Shown here piece after piece: positions 51,041 to 59,594 of a DNA stretch of 64,000 nucleotides. The notes below the pieces were generated by a model. The model was not told where the DNA came from and ran no database searches. It worked only from the letters and a program-made list of their open reading frames with translations. Both the position numbers and the translations under genes were made by a program. Each line of letters begins with the position of its first letter. Within the stretch, counting starts at the first letter, position 1. The DNA lies in contig NZ_JAGOMQ010000012.1 of NCBI RefSeq assembly GCF_017993425.1, positions 41,271 through 105,270 on the forward strand, read 5' to 3'. This DNA comes from Amaricoccus sp. (lineage in GTDB: Bacteria; Pseudomonadota; Alphaproteobacteria; Rhodobacterales; Rhodobacteraceae).

Positions 51041-51387
51041 GGCCCACCCCACTCGGTACTCTACAAAACTCCACCCCCTCCCCGGACCGGAACGCCGGGT
51101 CCGGGAAGTTCGCCTCAACTTTTGCGAGTATCGAGCCGCCAAGTCAAAGCCGCCGACGACGCTTGGTTAAGCCCCGCCGCCGCCCCCCTTCTTCTCTCTC
51201 CTACCCTATCGGGCAGGTTCCCCCCGCCCTTGGGGGCGGGGGGGAAGGGGGGGTGGGGAGAACGCGCGCAACGGCGCGCAGGGGCCCCGCCCGCGCTTGC
51301 GCGGGTGGGGAGAGCGACTCCGGAGCGCAAAGGCGCTCCGTCGATTCCCGAAGGGTCCGAGCCGTCAGGCGATCGCCCTGCCCCGCC
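51041..51387. other. Intergenic region with a GC hairpin
   Basis: About 350 bases between the P450 start and the next gene end. Contains a hairpin made of CCCCCGCCC and GGGCGGGGG at about 51221-51242 with a TTGG loop, likely the 3' end of the minus-strand gene upstream. A pyrimidine-rich run (CTTCTTCTCTCTCCTACCC, about 51187-51206) precedes it. No gene seen. Confidence 0.45.
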
Positions 51388-52509
51388 TCAGCGGACCCGC
51401 TCGTCCCGCGGCCGGACGATCGAGATGGCGATGGCGCCCGCGCCGACCAGCGTCAGGGCGAGCATCACGAACCAGCCGACGAAGGGCAGGAGCGAGAGCA
51501 GCGTCGCCACCACCGCGCCGACCACCCCGGCCAGCGCGTATTCCGGGAAGGTGTCGGGCACGAGGCCGCCCGCCCGGGTCAGCATCCAGGTCCCGAGCAG
51601 GTAGACCGCGACGATGTAGCCGAGCGTGCCGAGGATCCCGGCCGCCACCAGCGCCACCGGCGCGACCACGATGCCGATCAGCGTCAGCGCCAGCAGCACC
51701 GCCGAGCCGAGCAGCGCGGAGAGCGCGAGGAAGCCGGCGCCGAGCGTGCGGAACGGCGCCTCGCCGGCGATCAGCCGCAGCCGCTCGGTGCGGTGCGGCG
51801 CGATCGTCGGCGCCAGCATGGCGAGGACGGCGAGGACCACGACGCCGAGGAGCAGCCCCGCGATGATGGCGAACCAGCCCGGCCCCGCCATCCCGATCAT
51901 GCCGTGGCCGGTGGCGACCTGCCGCGCGATGCGCTCCGGCGGCGCCACCGAGGCGGGCACCTCGACCTCGCGGCCGGCCTCCTGCACCAGCGTCAGCGTG
52001 CCGTCGACCCGGGCGCCCTCGCCGAACACGATGTCGTCGGAGGTGATCCGCGCGTCGCCGGCGACCGGCGCGGCGAGGTCGACCCGCCCGCCGGTCAGGA
52101 GCGCGCCGCCGCCGACCGGGGCCTTGACCTCGACATGGGCGCCGGCGGCGCGCAGGTTGCCGCCGACCGCGCCCTCGACGGCGACGTCGTAGCCGGCGAC
52201 CGCCGCCGCGCCGGCGACCGGGGCGGCGAGGCGAACGTCGGCGCCGAAGGCGTAGAGGTCGCCGCCGATCGCGCCGGTGACCTCGATGCGCCGGCCGGCG
52301 AGATGGGCCGAGCCGGTGATCGGCCCCGAGAGCTCGACGCGCTCGCCGGCGAGGAAGGCGTCGTGCGCCTCCGGCCCGGCGAAGACCGCGGAGCCGCCGG
52401 CGCGGAAGACGTCGCCGGCGAAGTCGAAGGCGTCCTCCTTCTCCTGCGCGGCCGCGGGCGCGAGCGCGGCGCAGGCGACCAGCGCGGCCGCGACGAGATT
52501 GCGAATCAT
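51388..52509 (-). CDS. Bactofilin-like polymer-forming domain with C-terminal membrane region
   Basis: 373 residues, ATG at 52509 with GGGGAGA upstream. A signal peptide ends at AAAQEK. Residues about 30-175 are regular short beta-helix repeats of the polymer-forming/bactofilin kind (GPITGSAHLAGRRIEVTGAI, GGDLYAFGADVRLAAPVAGA). After a basic segment come about five membrane helices from 205 on. The topology suggests a periplasmic beta-helix attached to a membrane domain. Cell-shape or envelope scaffolding is possible by family resemblance. No partner in the vicinity. Confidence 0.8.
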   Translation of the reverse strand: MIRNLVAAALVACAALAPAAAQEKEDAFDFAGDVFRAGGSAVFAGPEAHDAFLAGERVELSGPITGSAHLAGRRIEVTGAIGGDLYAFGADVRLAAPVAGAAAVAGYDVAVEGAVGGNLRAAGAHVEVKAPVGGGALLTGGRVDLAAPVAGDARITSDDIVFGEGARVDGTLTLVQEAGREVEVPASVAPPERIARQVATGHGMIGMAGPGWFAIIAGLLLGVVVLAVLAMLAPTIAPHRTERLRLIAGEAPFRTLGAGFLALSALLGSAVLLALTLIGIVVAPVALVAAGILGTLGYIVAVYLLGTWMLTRAGGLVPDTFPEYALAGVVGAVVATLLSLLPFVGWFVMLALTLVGAGAIAISIVRPRDERVR

Positions 52510-52569
52510 GGCCGTTCTCCCCTGAGCGGCCTCGCGGCCGGCCGCCCATGGGAGCCGCGCCCGCGGCCG

Positions 52570-52905
52570 CGGTCAAGCCCGTCGCGGGCCGCCCCGGCGG
52601 CGCGCGCGTCGGGCCCGGCGGGCCGCCCCGGCGGCACGCCGCGTGGGGCCTGTCGGGCCGCCCCGTCGGCGCGCGCGTCAGGTCCGTCCGGGCGCCCCAC
52701 GCGGCGCGCCGCGTGGGGCCTGTTGGAAACGCCCCGGCGACATGCGCGCCGTGCCCGTCGGACCGCCGTGGCGGCAGGCGCATCGGGCCAGGCGGGACGC
52801 CGCGGCGGCCCGCGCGCAGGCCGGTCGTTCCGGCCCGGCGGCACGCGCGCCCGGCCGCGCCGGCAGCGCGCACGTCAAGCCGGTCCGGGGGCCGCGGCGG
52901 CGCGC
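52570..52905. repeat. Degenerate 35-bp tandem repeats, about nine units
   Basis: The 430 bases between 52510 and 52939 hold no supported gene. Most of it is a run of about nine units of 33-37 bases with consensus near CGTGGGGCCTGTCGGGCCGC followed by CCCGGCGGCGCGCG. Unit-to-unit identity is moderate. Composition is extremely GC-rich. It lies directly upstream of the bactofilin-like gene and downstream of the EamA gene. Confidence 0.6.
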
Positions 52906-52939
52906 TCCCGAGGTCGGCCCGGCCCCCGCGTCGCCTGCC

Positions 52940-53824
52940 TCACGCCCGGCGGGGCCGTGGCGGCCGGCGGGCGCGGCTCTCGCGCAGCCAGATGACGAGG
53001 CCCGAGGCGGTGATCAGCGCCGCGCCGGCGAGGACGGCGCGCTCCGGAACCTCGGCGAACACCAGCCAGCCGAAGAGGATCGCCCAGAGCAGCAGCGTGT
53101 ATTGCAGCGGCGCGATGGTGGCGGCGTCGGCGAGCTTCAGCGAGCGGGCGATCAGCAGGTGCGCCACCATGGCGACGACCCCGAGGAGCGCGAGCAGGCC
53201 CGCGTCCCGCGGCGTCGGCGGCGCCCAGCCGTCCCAGGCGGTGACGAGCCCGGCCACGAGCGCGCCGACGATCTGCCAGAACACCAGCGCCCCGTCCGGC
53301 GTGGCCCGCAGCATCCGCGCGCCGAGCACCATGAAGGCGAACATCGCCGAGCCGAAGAGCGAGACGAGGACCGGCAGGTCGAGGCTCTGCGCCCCCGGCC
53401 GCAGCGCCACGACCACGCCGGCGAAGCCGACGAGGATCGCCGCCCAGCGCCACGGCCCGACCCGCTCGCCGAGGACGAGCGGCGCGGCGGCGGCGACGTA
53501 GATCGGCCCGGCGAGCCAGTAGGTCATCACGTCGGCGAGCGGCAGCGAGGCGACCGCGTAGTAGAAGCACCAGACCTCCAGCGTCGAGGCGGCGACGCGG
53601 AAGAACTGCACCTTCGGCCGCTCCAGCGGCCAGAGGCGGACGCCGCGGGTCCAGAGCACCGGGGCGAGGACGAGGAGCGCCGCGACGCTCCGCAAGAGCA
53701 CGACCTGCCCGACGGAATAGGTGGCGACCAGCCACTTGCCCATCACGTCGTTGAGCGCGAAGAGCAGCATCCCGAGGAGCGCGACGGCGACCCCGAGGCG
53801 ACGGGCGCCCGGCGGCGCGGTCAT
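52940..53824 (-). CDS. EamA/DMT-family transporter
   Basis: 294 residues with ten predicted membrane helices in two EamA halves. The opening LGVAVALLGMLLFALNDVMG and GQVVLLRSVAALLVLAPVLW, and the second-half ALVFWQIVGALVAGLVTAWD, follow the usual pattern for this drug/metabolite superfamily. Substrate cannot be predicted. It is followed on the minus strand by the 35-bp repeat block. Confidence 0.88.
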   Translation of the reverse strand: MTAPPGARRLGVAVALLGMLLFALNDVMGKWLVATYSVGQVVLLRSVAALLVLAPVLWTRGVRLWPLERPKVQFFRVAASTLEVWCFYYAVASLPLADVMTYWLAGPIYVAAAAPLVLGERVGPWRWAAILVGFAGVVVALRPGAQSLDLPVLVSLFGSAMFAFMVLGARMLRATPDGALVFWQIVGALVAGLVTAWDGWAPPTPRDAGLLALLGVVAMVAHLLIARSLKLADAATIAPLQYTLLLWAILFGWLVFAEVPERAVLAGAALITASGLVIWLRESRARRPPRPRRA

Positions 53825-53848
53825 GGCCGGGGCCCGCGGCGCGAGCCT

Positions 53849-53857
53849 GTGGATAAC
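53849..53857 (-). promoter_or_regulatory. Single perfect DnaA-box sequence
   Basis: TTATCCACA on the minus strand, 25 bases upstream of the EamA start, just after TTGACG. A single box is not an origin. It may be chance or a DnaA-sensitive promoter. Confidence 0.25.
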
Positions 53858-53889
53858 GGCGTCGTCAACACTTTTATCCCTTCAGATCC

Positions 53890-53920
53890 TGTAGTTGACC
53901 CATGTCCCGCTGTGGGGCGT
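53890..53920 (-). repeat. Palindromic intergenic element, family 2, copy 2
   Basis: On the minus strand GCCCCACAGCGGGACA, four bases, then TCAACTACAG. It matches copy 1 (32298-32330) in the 15-bp palindrome (two changes that keep pairing) and the spaced TCAACTA. It lies just after the FAD dehydrogenase stop codon. Confidence 0.6.
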
Positions 53921-53926
53921 CCCGGG

Positions 53927-55336
53927 TCAGCCGAGCTGCGAGCCCGGGTTCATCCGGCCCTCGGGGTCGAGCATCCGCTTCAGGCCGAGGAGGAGCGCGC
54001 GCTTCTCCGGGTCGAGCCGGGCCTCGAAGTCGGCGCGCTTGAGGCGGCCGACGCCATGCTCGGCGCTGATCGAGCCGGCGAAGGCGTCGACCTCGGCGTT
54101 GAGGATCGCCTTGGCCCGCGCCTCCACGGGCTTCCAGGCGGCCGGGTCCATCGGCGTGCGCGGCAGCACGTTGAGATGGACGTTGCCGTCGCCGAAATGG
54201 CCGTAGGCGACCGCGAACACCTCCGGCATCGCCGCCTCGATCGCCGCGCAGGCGCGGCCGACGAAGGCGGGGAGCGCCGAGAGCGGCACCGAGACGTCGG
54301 AGCGCAGGAACACCCCGCGGCGCGCCTGCCCCTCGTTCACCGCCTCGCGCAGCGCCCAGATCCGGTCGGCCTGCGCCCCGCTCGCGGCGAGGATTCCGTC
54401 GGCGACCACCCCCTCGGCCATCGCCGCCTCGAGGAAGCCCTCGAGCAGCGCGTCGAGATCGACCGGCCCCGGCGCGGCGAGCTCGACCAGCACGTAGGCC
54501 CCGCAATCCCCGGCCAGCGCCGGCGGGTTGACCGAGGCCTCCCGCGCGATCGCCATGGCCACGGGCGTCAGGAACTCGAAGGCGGAGAGCAGGTCCGAGC
54601 AGAGCCGCCGCGCCAGGTGGAAGGCCCGCGCCACCGCCGGCAGGTCGGGCAGCCCGACCAGCGCCGCCGCCCGCGCCGTCGGCCGCGGCACGAGGCGCAG
54701 CGCCGCCGCGGTGATGACGCCGAAGCCGCCCTCGGCCCCGACGAAGAGCTGCTTCAGGTCGGGCCCCATGTTGTTCTTGCGCAGCGTGTTGAGCCCGTTC
54801 CACAGCGTGCCGTCGGCGAGCACCACCTCGAGCCCCAGCACCTGCTCGCGCATCATCCCGTAGCGCAGCACGTTGATGCCCCCGGCGTTCGTCGAGATCA
54901 CCCCGCCGATCTGCGCCGTGCCCTGCGCCCCGAGCGACAGCGGCAGGAACAGGTCGCGCTCCGCCACGGCGTCCTTGACCGCCTGCAACACGCAGCCCGC
55001 CTCGGCGACGCAGGAATAGTCGTCCGGATCGAGCCGGCGGATGCGGTTGAGCCGCCCGAGGCTCAGCACGACCTGGCGCTCCGCGTCGTCCGGCAGCGCG
55101 CCGCCGACCAGCCCGGTCGCGCCGCCCTGCGGCACCACCCCGAGCCCCAGCCGCCCGCAGGCGCGGACCATCGCCTGCACCTCCGCGACGTCGCGCGGCC
55201 GCAGCACCGCCAGCGCCGCCCCGCGCGCCAGCCCGAACCAGTCGACGAGATGCGGGGCCATCGCCTCCGCCTCGACGACCACGCCGCCGGGAAACTCCCC
55301 GGCCAGCGCCTCCCGCGCCGCGCCGCTCACCGCCAT
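53927..55336 (-). CDS. FAD-linked D-2-hydroxyacid dehydrogenase (GlcD/D2HGDH-like)
   Basis: 469 residues from the ATG at 55336 preceded by AGGGGAGGG. The FAD-binding domain has VLRPRDVAEVQAMVRACG, PQGGATGLVGGALPD, LGAQGTAQIGGVISTNAGGI and VVLADGTLWNG. The C-terminal catalytic part has AYGHFGDGNVHLNVLP (metal His residues) and SAEHGVGRLKRADF. This fits D-2-hydroxyglutarate or D-lactate dehydrogenases. The single-chain size argues against GlcD of the three-subunit glycolate oxidase. Electrons go to an acceptor such as ETF. Confidence 0.9.
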   Translation of the reverse strand: MAVSGAAREALAGEFPGGVVVEAEAMAPHLVDWFGLARGAALAVLRPRDVAEVQAMVRACGRLGLGVVPQGGATGLVGGALPDDAERQVVLSLGRLNRIRRLDPDDYSCVAEAGCVLQAVKDAVAERDLFLPLSLGAQGTAQIGGVISTNAGGINVLRYGMMREQVLGLEVVLADGTLWNGLNTLRKNNMGPDLKQLFVGAEGGFGVITAAALRLVPRPTARAAALVGLPDLPAVARAFHLARRLCSDLLSAFEFLTPVAMAIAREASVNPPALAGDCGAYVLVELAAPGPVDLDALLEGFLEAAMAEGVVADGILAASGAQADRIWALREAVNEGQARRGVFLRSDVSVPLSALPAFVGRACAAIEAAMPEVFAVAYGHFGDGNVHLNVLPRTPMDPAAWKPVEARAKAILNAEVDAFAGSISAEHGVGRLKRADFEARLDPEKRALLLGLKRMLDPEGRMNPGSQLG

Positions 55337-55552
55337 CCCTCCCCTGCCCGCACCCGCGCGGCCGTGCCGCTCGCATCGCGGCCCGCCCGCGCTGCGCCGC
55401 TCGCCGCCGCGCCTCCCCTGCCCGGACCCGCGACGCGGACGCTCCGCCGGCCCGCCCGCGCCGCCGCCGCTAACCAGACCGCGCGAGCGTCGCGCGAACG
55501 TGCGCCTCCGGGGCTTGCGCGGCGACGGCGAGCGCGGCACGAGTGCGAGGTC

Positions 55553-56908
55553 ATGTCGAGTCCTCTTGTAGATCGCGCCCCGGCGCGCCCGCGCCGACGC
55601 CCGGCGCTGCTCGTCCTCGGGGCAATTCTCCTCACGCTTGTCGTCGTTCTCGCGCTCGCCGTCGAGACCCGCCCGCGCGCGCCGCTCGCCGCCCCGGACG
55701 CCGCCGGCGCCCGCGCCGCGCTGACCGCCGGCCAGACCCTGCAGGCCTTCGTCGAGAGCGGCGGCGCCGACGGCCGCCTGTCGCTCGCCGCGGCCGAGGT
55801 CGACGCCCTCCTCGCCGCCGCCGGCCGCCTGCTGCCCGGCGCCGCGGCGGCGGCCCGGCTCGACGGCGGCGAGGACGTCGGGCTCACCCTGTCGCTCGGG
55901 CCGCCGAACCTGCCGGCGCCCTTCTGGGCCAACCTCCGCCTCGACCTCGCCGCCGGCCCGCAGGGGCTCAGCGTCACCCGCGCCCGCCTCGGCCGCCTGC
56001 CGCTGCCGCCGGCGCTGGTCGAGCGGGCGCTGGCCGAGGCGGCCGACCGGACGCTCGGCCTGCACGGCATCGGGCGCGAGGCGATGGCGGGGATCGTCGG
56101 CCTCACCGCTGCGGACGGCCGCGTCGACGTCGCCTTCGGCCTCGACCCGGCGACCCGCAGCGCGCTGGTCGACCGGCTGCGCGCCCGCCTCGACTTCGGC
56201 AGCGGAGAGAACGGCCCGGTGTTCGCCCAGCTCTGGTGGCTCGACAAGGGCGGCGACGAGGGCGCCCTGCCGCGCCACGGCTCGGTGCTCCCCTACGTCG
56301 AGGCGGTGGTCACCCGCGCCGAGGCGATGCGCCGGCGCTGGGCCGACGTCCCCGACCGCGACCGCCTCTCCGCCGGCTTCCTCGCGCTCGCCATCTACTG
56401 CGGCGAGCCGGCGATCGGGACCGCCGTCGGCGTGACCCTCCGCCCGCAGATGCGCGGCGAGGGCAACCATTGCGAGGGCACCACCCTCGCCCGCCGCACC
56501 GACCTGCGCCGGCATTTCCTCGTCTCGGCGGGGCTCTACGCCGAGGGCGGCGGCGCGGCGGCCTTCGGCGTCGGCGAGGTCAAGGAGATCCTCGACAGCG
56601 GCGCCGGCGGCACCGGCTTCAGCTTCGACGACATGGCGGCCAACCTCGCCGGGGCCCGCCTCGCCGCCGCCTTCCTCGCCGCGCCGGCGGACGAATGGCC
56701 GGCGATGCTGGCGCTGATCTCGGACGAGAGCGACGTGATGCCCGACGTCTCCGACCTGCCGCGCGGCCTGTCCGAGGCCGAGTTCCGCGCCCGCTTCGGC
56801 GAGGTCGACAGCCCGGCCTACCGCGACATGCTCGCCGAGATCGCCCGCCGCGTCGACGCCACTCCCTTCCAGCGCGCCGTCGCCGCCGCGAGCCCGGCCG
56901 CGCGGTAG
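55553..56908 (+). CDS. Membrane-anchored protein of unknown function
   Basis: 451 residues from an ATG with GAGG just upstream. An in-frame opening extends far upstream but is GC-driven. One N-terminal helix (about 19-40, ALLVLGAILLTLVVVLALAV) anchors a periplasmic domain. Residues about 320-400 contain RRHFLVSAGLYAEGGGAAAF and GVGEVKEILDSGAGGTGFSF, then DDMAANLAGARLAAAF. This arrangement (HF..S, G..KE..D, G..FS..D..A...G) recalls YfiM-like lipoproteins, but the likeness is weak. A fully described family is not recognised. Confidence 0.75.
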   Translation: MSSPLVDRAPARPRRRPALLVLGAILLTLVVVLALAVETRPRAPLAAPDAAGARAALTAGQTLQAFVESGGADGRLSLAAAEVDALLAAAGRLLPGAAAAARLDGGEDVGLTLSLGPPNLPAPFWANLRLDLAAGPQGLSVTRARLGRLPLPPALVERALAEAADRTLGLHGIGREAMAGIVGLTAADGRVDVAFGLDPATRSALVDRLRARLDFGSGENGPVFAQLWWLDKGGDEGALPRHGSVLPYVEAVVTRAEAMRRRWADVPDRDRLSAGFLALAIYCGEPAIGTAVGVTLRPQMRGEGNHCEGTTLARRTDLRRHFLVSAGLYAEGGGAAAFGVGEVKEILDSGAGGTGFSFDDMAANLAGARLAAAFLAAPADEWPAMLALISDESDVMPDVSDLPRGLSEAEFRARFGEVDSPAYRDMLAEIARRVDATPFQRAVAAASPAAR

Positions 56909-57090
56909 GGGCCCCGGACAGCTCGCGTCTCCGGCCCCTGCCCCGGCGCCTGTCCCGGCGACATTCTCAGGGGAGCATCGGGCGGAAAGCGGGTTTCCGG
57001 GCGAGGCGAAGACAAGGAGAGCTGATCAGCCCGCGTCGCGCCCAGCGAGATCCCCGGGCAGTTCCCCGAGCCCCGAGGCGGACCGAATCG

Positions 57091-57483
57091 TCACCTCGAC
57101 ACGGGGCCGTGGGCGGCGAGCCAGGCCTCCAGAACGGCGATCTCCGCCTCCTGCGCCGTGACGACGTCCTGCGCGATCGCCCGGATCTCCGGATCGTCGC
57201 CGTACTCGAGCGCCACCCGCGCCATGTCGAGCGCCCCCTGATGATGCGGGATCATCGCGGTGGCGAAGTCGACGTCGGCGTCGCCGGCATAGTCGATCTC
57301 CATCGCCGCATGCATCCGCACGTTGGCCGCGCGATAGGCGGCGACCGCCGGCCCCTCGTCGGCGGCCGGCGCGCCGTGGCCGGCATGGGCCGGCGCCATG
57401 GCCATGTGCCCGGCGACATGGGTGGCGAGCGCCGGCGCGGCGAGCACGGCGGCGAGGGCGGCGAGGGCGAGGGCGGTGCGCAT
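57091..57483 (-). CDS. DUF305-family exported protein
   Basis: 130 residues, ATG at 57483 with AGGAG eight bases upstream. A signal peptide ([20 protein letters not shown]) is followed by a His-rich segment ([17 protein letters not shown]) and the DUF305 core, [20 protein letters not shown], predicted to be a helical bundle. The HxxH and MxxHH motifs suggest metal, possibly copper, binding. DUF305 genes often lie near copper-resistance genes, but none is present here. Divergent from the dehydratase gene. Confidence 0.9.
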   Translation of the reverse strand: MRTALALAALAAVLAAPALATHVAGHMAMAPAHAGHGAPAADEGPAVAAYRAANVRMHAAMEIDYAGDADVDFATAMIPHHQGALDMARVALEYGDDPEIRAIAQDVVTAQEAEIAVLEAWLAAHGPVSR

Positions 57484-57695
57484 CGGGTCACTCCTGCTTG
57501 GCGTCTCGCCCGGAGATGGGGCTTCCAGCCGCTGGAAGGTCAAGCGCCCCGTCGCGAGACCGCCGACGCCCGGGGAAACCCCCGCCTCCGAAACGCCCCC
57601 ATGTGAAGAAACGTTTGCACAGGTCGCTTGCCAAGCCCCGGCCGGCGGCTCCATACCAAGGTCAAAAGTCCAGCCCCGGGGAAGGAACCGCCGCC

Positions 57696-59492
57696 ATGAC
57701 CGACACGCCCGCCCGTCCGCTCCGTTCGCGCGCGTGGTTCGACAACCCCGGCAACCCGGACATGACGGCGCTCTACCTGGAGCGCTACCTCAACTACGGC
57801 ATCAGCCGCGAGGAGCTGCAATCGGGCAAGCCGATCATCGGCATCGCCCAGACCGGCTCCGACCTCTCGCCCTGCAACCGCCACCACCTCGACCTCGCCA
57901 AGCGCGTGCGCGACGGCATCCGCGACGCCGGCGGCCTCGTGATGGAATTCCCCGTCCACCCGATCCAGGAGACCGGCAAGCGCCCGACGGCGGGGCTCGA
58001 CCGCAACCTCGCCTATCTCGGCCTCGTCGAGCTGCTCTACGGCTACCCGATCGACGGCGTCGTGCTGACGGTCGGCTGCGACAAGACCACGCCGGCGCTC
58101 TTGATGGCCGCCGCCACGGTGAACCTGCCGGCGATCGCGCTCTCGGTCGGGCCGATGCTCAACGGCTGGTTCCGCGGCGAGCGCACCGGCTCGGGCACCA
58201 TCGTCTGGAAGGCCCGCGAGATGATGGCCCGCGGCGAGATCGACTACGCGGGCTTCCTCGACCTCGTGGCCTCCTCGGCCCCCTCGACCGGCTACTGCAA
58301 CACCATGGGCACGGCGACGACGATGAACTCGCTCGCCGAGGCGCTGGGGATGGAGCTGCCCGGCGGCGCGGCGATCCCCGCGCCCTACCGCGACCGGCAG
58401 GAGATGGCGTGGCGGACGGGGTTGCGCATCGTCGACATGGTGCGCGAGGACCTGAAGCCCTCCGACATCATGACCCGCGGCGCCTTCCTCAACGCGATCA
58501 AGGTCAACTCGGCGATCGGCGGCTCGACCAACGCGCCGATCCACCTCAACGCCATCGCGCGCCACCTCGGGGTCGAGCTCTCCATCGAGGACTGGGAGGA
58601 GCACGGCGAGCGTATCCCGCTCCTCGTCAACCTCCAGCCGGCGGGCGAATATCTCGGCGAGGACTACTACCACGCCGGCGGCGTGCCGGCGGTCTTCGGC
58701 CAGCTGATCGCGGCGGGCGAGATCGACGAGAGCGCGATGACGGCGAGCGGCAGGACCGTGGGCGAGTGCTACCGCGGCGCGGTGATCGTCGACGAGAACG
58801 TCATCCGCCCTTACGACCGGCCGCTGCGCGAGCGGGCCGGATTCAAGGTGCTGACGGGCAACGTATTCCACTCCGCCGTGATGAAGATGAGCGTGATCTC
58901 GAAGGAGTTCCGCGACCGCTACCTGTCGAACCCGGCGAGCCCCAACCGCTTCGAGGGCCGCGCGGTGGTGTTCGACGGGCCGGAGGACTATCACCACCGC
59001 ATCGACGACCCCGCGCTCGGGATCGACGAGGACACCATGCTCTTCATGCGCGGCGCCGGGCCCAAGGGCTATCCCGGCGCGGCCGAGGTGGTGAACATGC
59101 GCGCGCCGGAATACCTGCTGAAGCGCGGGGTGGCGAGCCTCGTCTGCGTCGGCGACGGGCGGCAGTCGGGGACCTCCGGCTCGCCCTCGATCCTCAACGC
59201 CTCGCCCGAGGCGGCGTCGATGGGCGGGCTCGCGCTGATCGAGACCGGCGACCGGGTGGTGCTCGACCTCAACGAGGGCCGGCTCGACCTCCTCGTCCCC
59301 GAGGCGGAGCTCGCCGCCCGCCGCGAGCGGCTGGAGGCGGCCGGCGGCTACCGCTACCCGGACAACCAGACGCCGTGGCAGGAGATCCAGCGCGCCCTCG
59401 TCGGCGAGCTCGAGACCGGCGCGGTGCTGGAGCCGGCCGTGAAGTATCGCCGCATCGCCCAGACCATGGGCATCCCCCGCGACAACCACTGA
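57696..59492 (+). CDS. IlvD/EDD-family sugar-acid dehydratase (arabonate/xylonate type)
   Basis: 598 residues from the ATG at 57696. A longer open frame begins upstream without homology. The N-terminal block [20 protein letters not shown] and the cluster ligands in [35 protein letters not shown] and [16 protein letters not shown] are characteristic of [2Fe-2S] pentonate dehydratases rather than biosynthetic IlvD. C-terminal [21 protein letters not shown] agrees. The product would be a 2-keto-3-deoxy sugar acid. With dgoK-dgoA elsewhere in the window, a galactonate-like route is possible but not proven. Confidence 0.9.
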   Translation: MTDTPARPLRSRAWFDNPGNPDMTALYLERYLNYGISREELQSGKPIIGIAQTGSDLSPCNRHHLDLAKRVRDGIRDAGGLVMEFPVHPIQETGKRPTAGLDRNLAYLGLVELLYGYPIDGVVLTVGCDKTTPALLMAAATVNLPAIALSVGPMLNGWFRGERTGSGTIVWKAREMMARGEIDYAGFLDLVASSAPSTGYCNTMGTATTMNSLAEALGMELPGGAAIPAPYRDRQEMAWRTGLRIVDMVREDLKPSDIMTRGAFLNAIKVNSAIGGSTNAPIHLNAIARHLGVELSIEDWEEHGERIPLLVNLQPAGEYLGEDYYHAGGVPAVFGQLIAAGEIDESAMTASGRTVGECYRGAVIVDENVIRPYDRPLRERAGFKVLTGNVFHSAVMKMSVISKEFRDRYLSNPASPNRFEGRAVVFDGPEDYHHRIDDPALGIDEDTMLFMRGAGPKGYPGAAEVVNMRAPEYLLKRGVASLVCVGDGRQSGTSGSPSILNASPEAASMGGLALIETGDRVVLDLNEGRLDLLVPEAELAARRERLEAAGGYRYPDNQTPWQEIQRALVGELETGAVLEPAVKYRRIAQTMGIPRDNH

Positions 59493-59594
59493 CGAACGCG
59501 GGACCCTGCGCCGCAGCCGCCTCCGGAACGGGAGCGTTGCGGCGGCGCGTTCCGCCATGGTAGCCTTCCGCCACGCAAGCCGCGGGGGGTGCGC

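Noticed and set aside
53849..53857. Replication origin suggested by a perfect DnaA box
   Set aside because: There is only one box, no AT-rich unwinding region and no dnaA, parA or hemE nearby.
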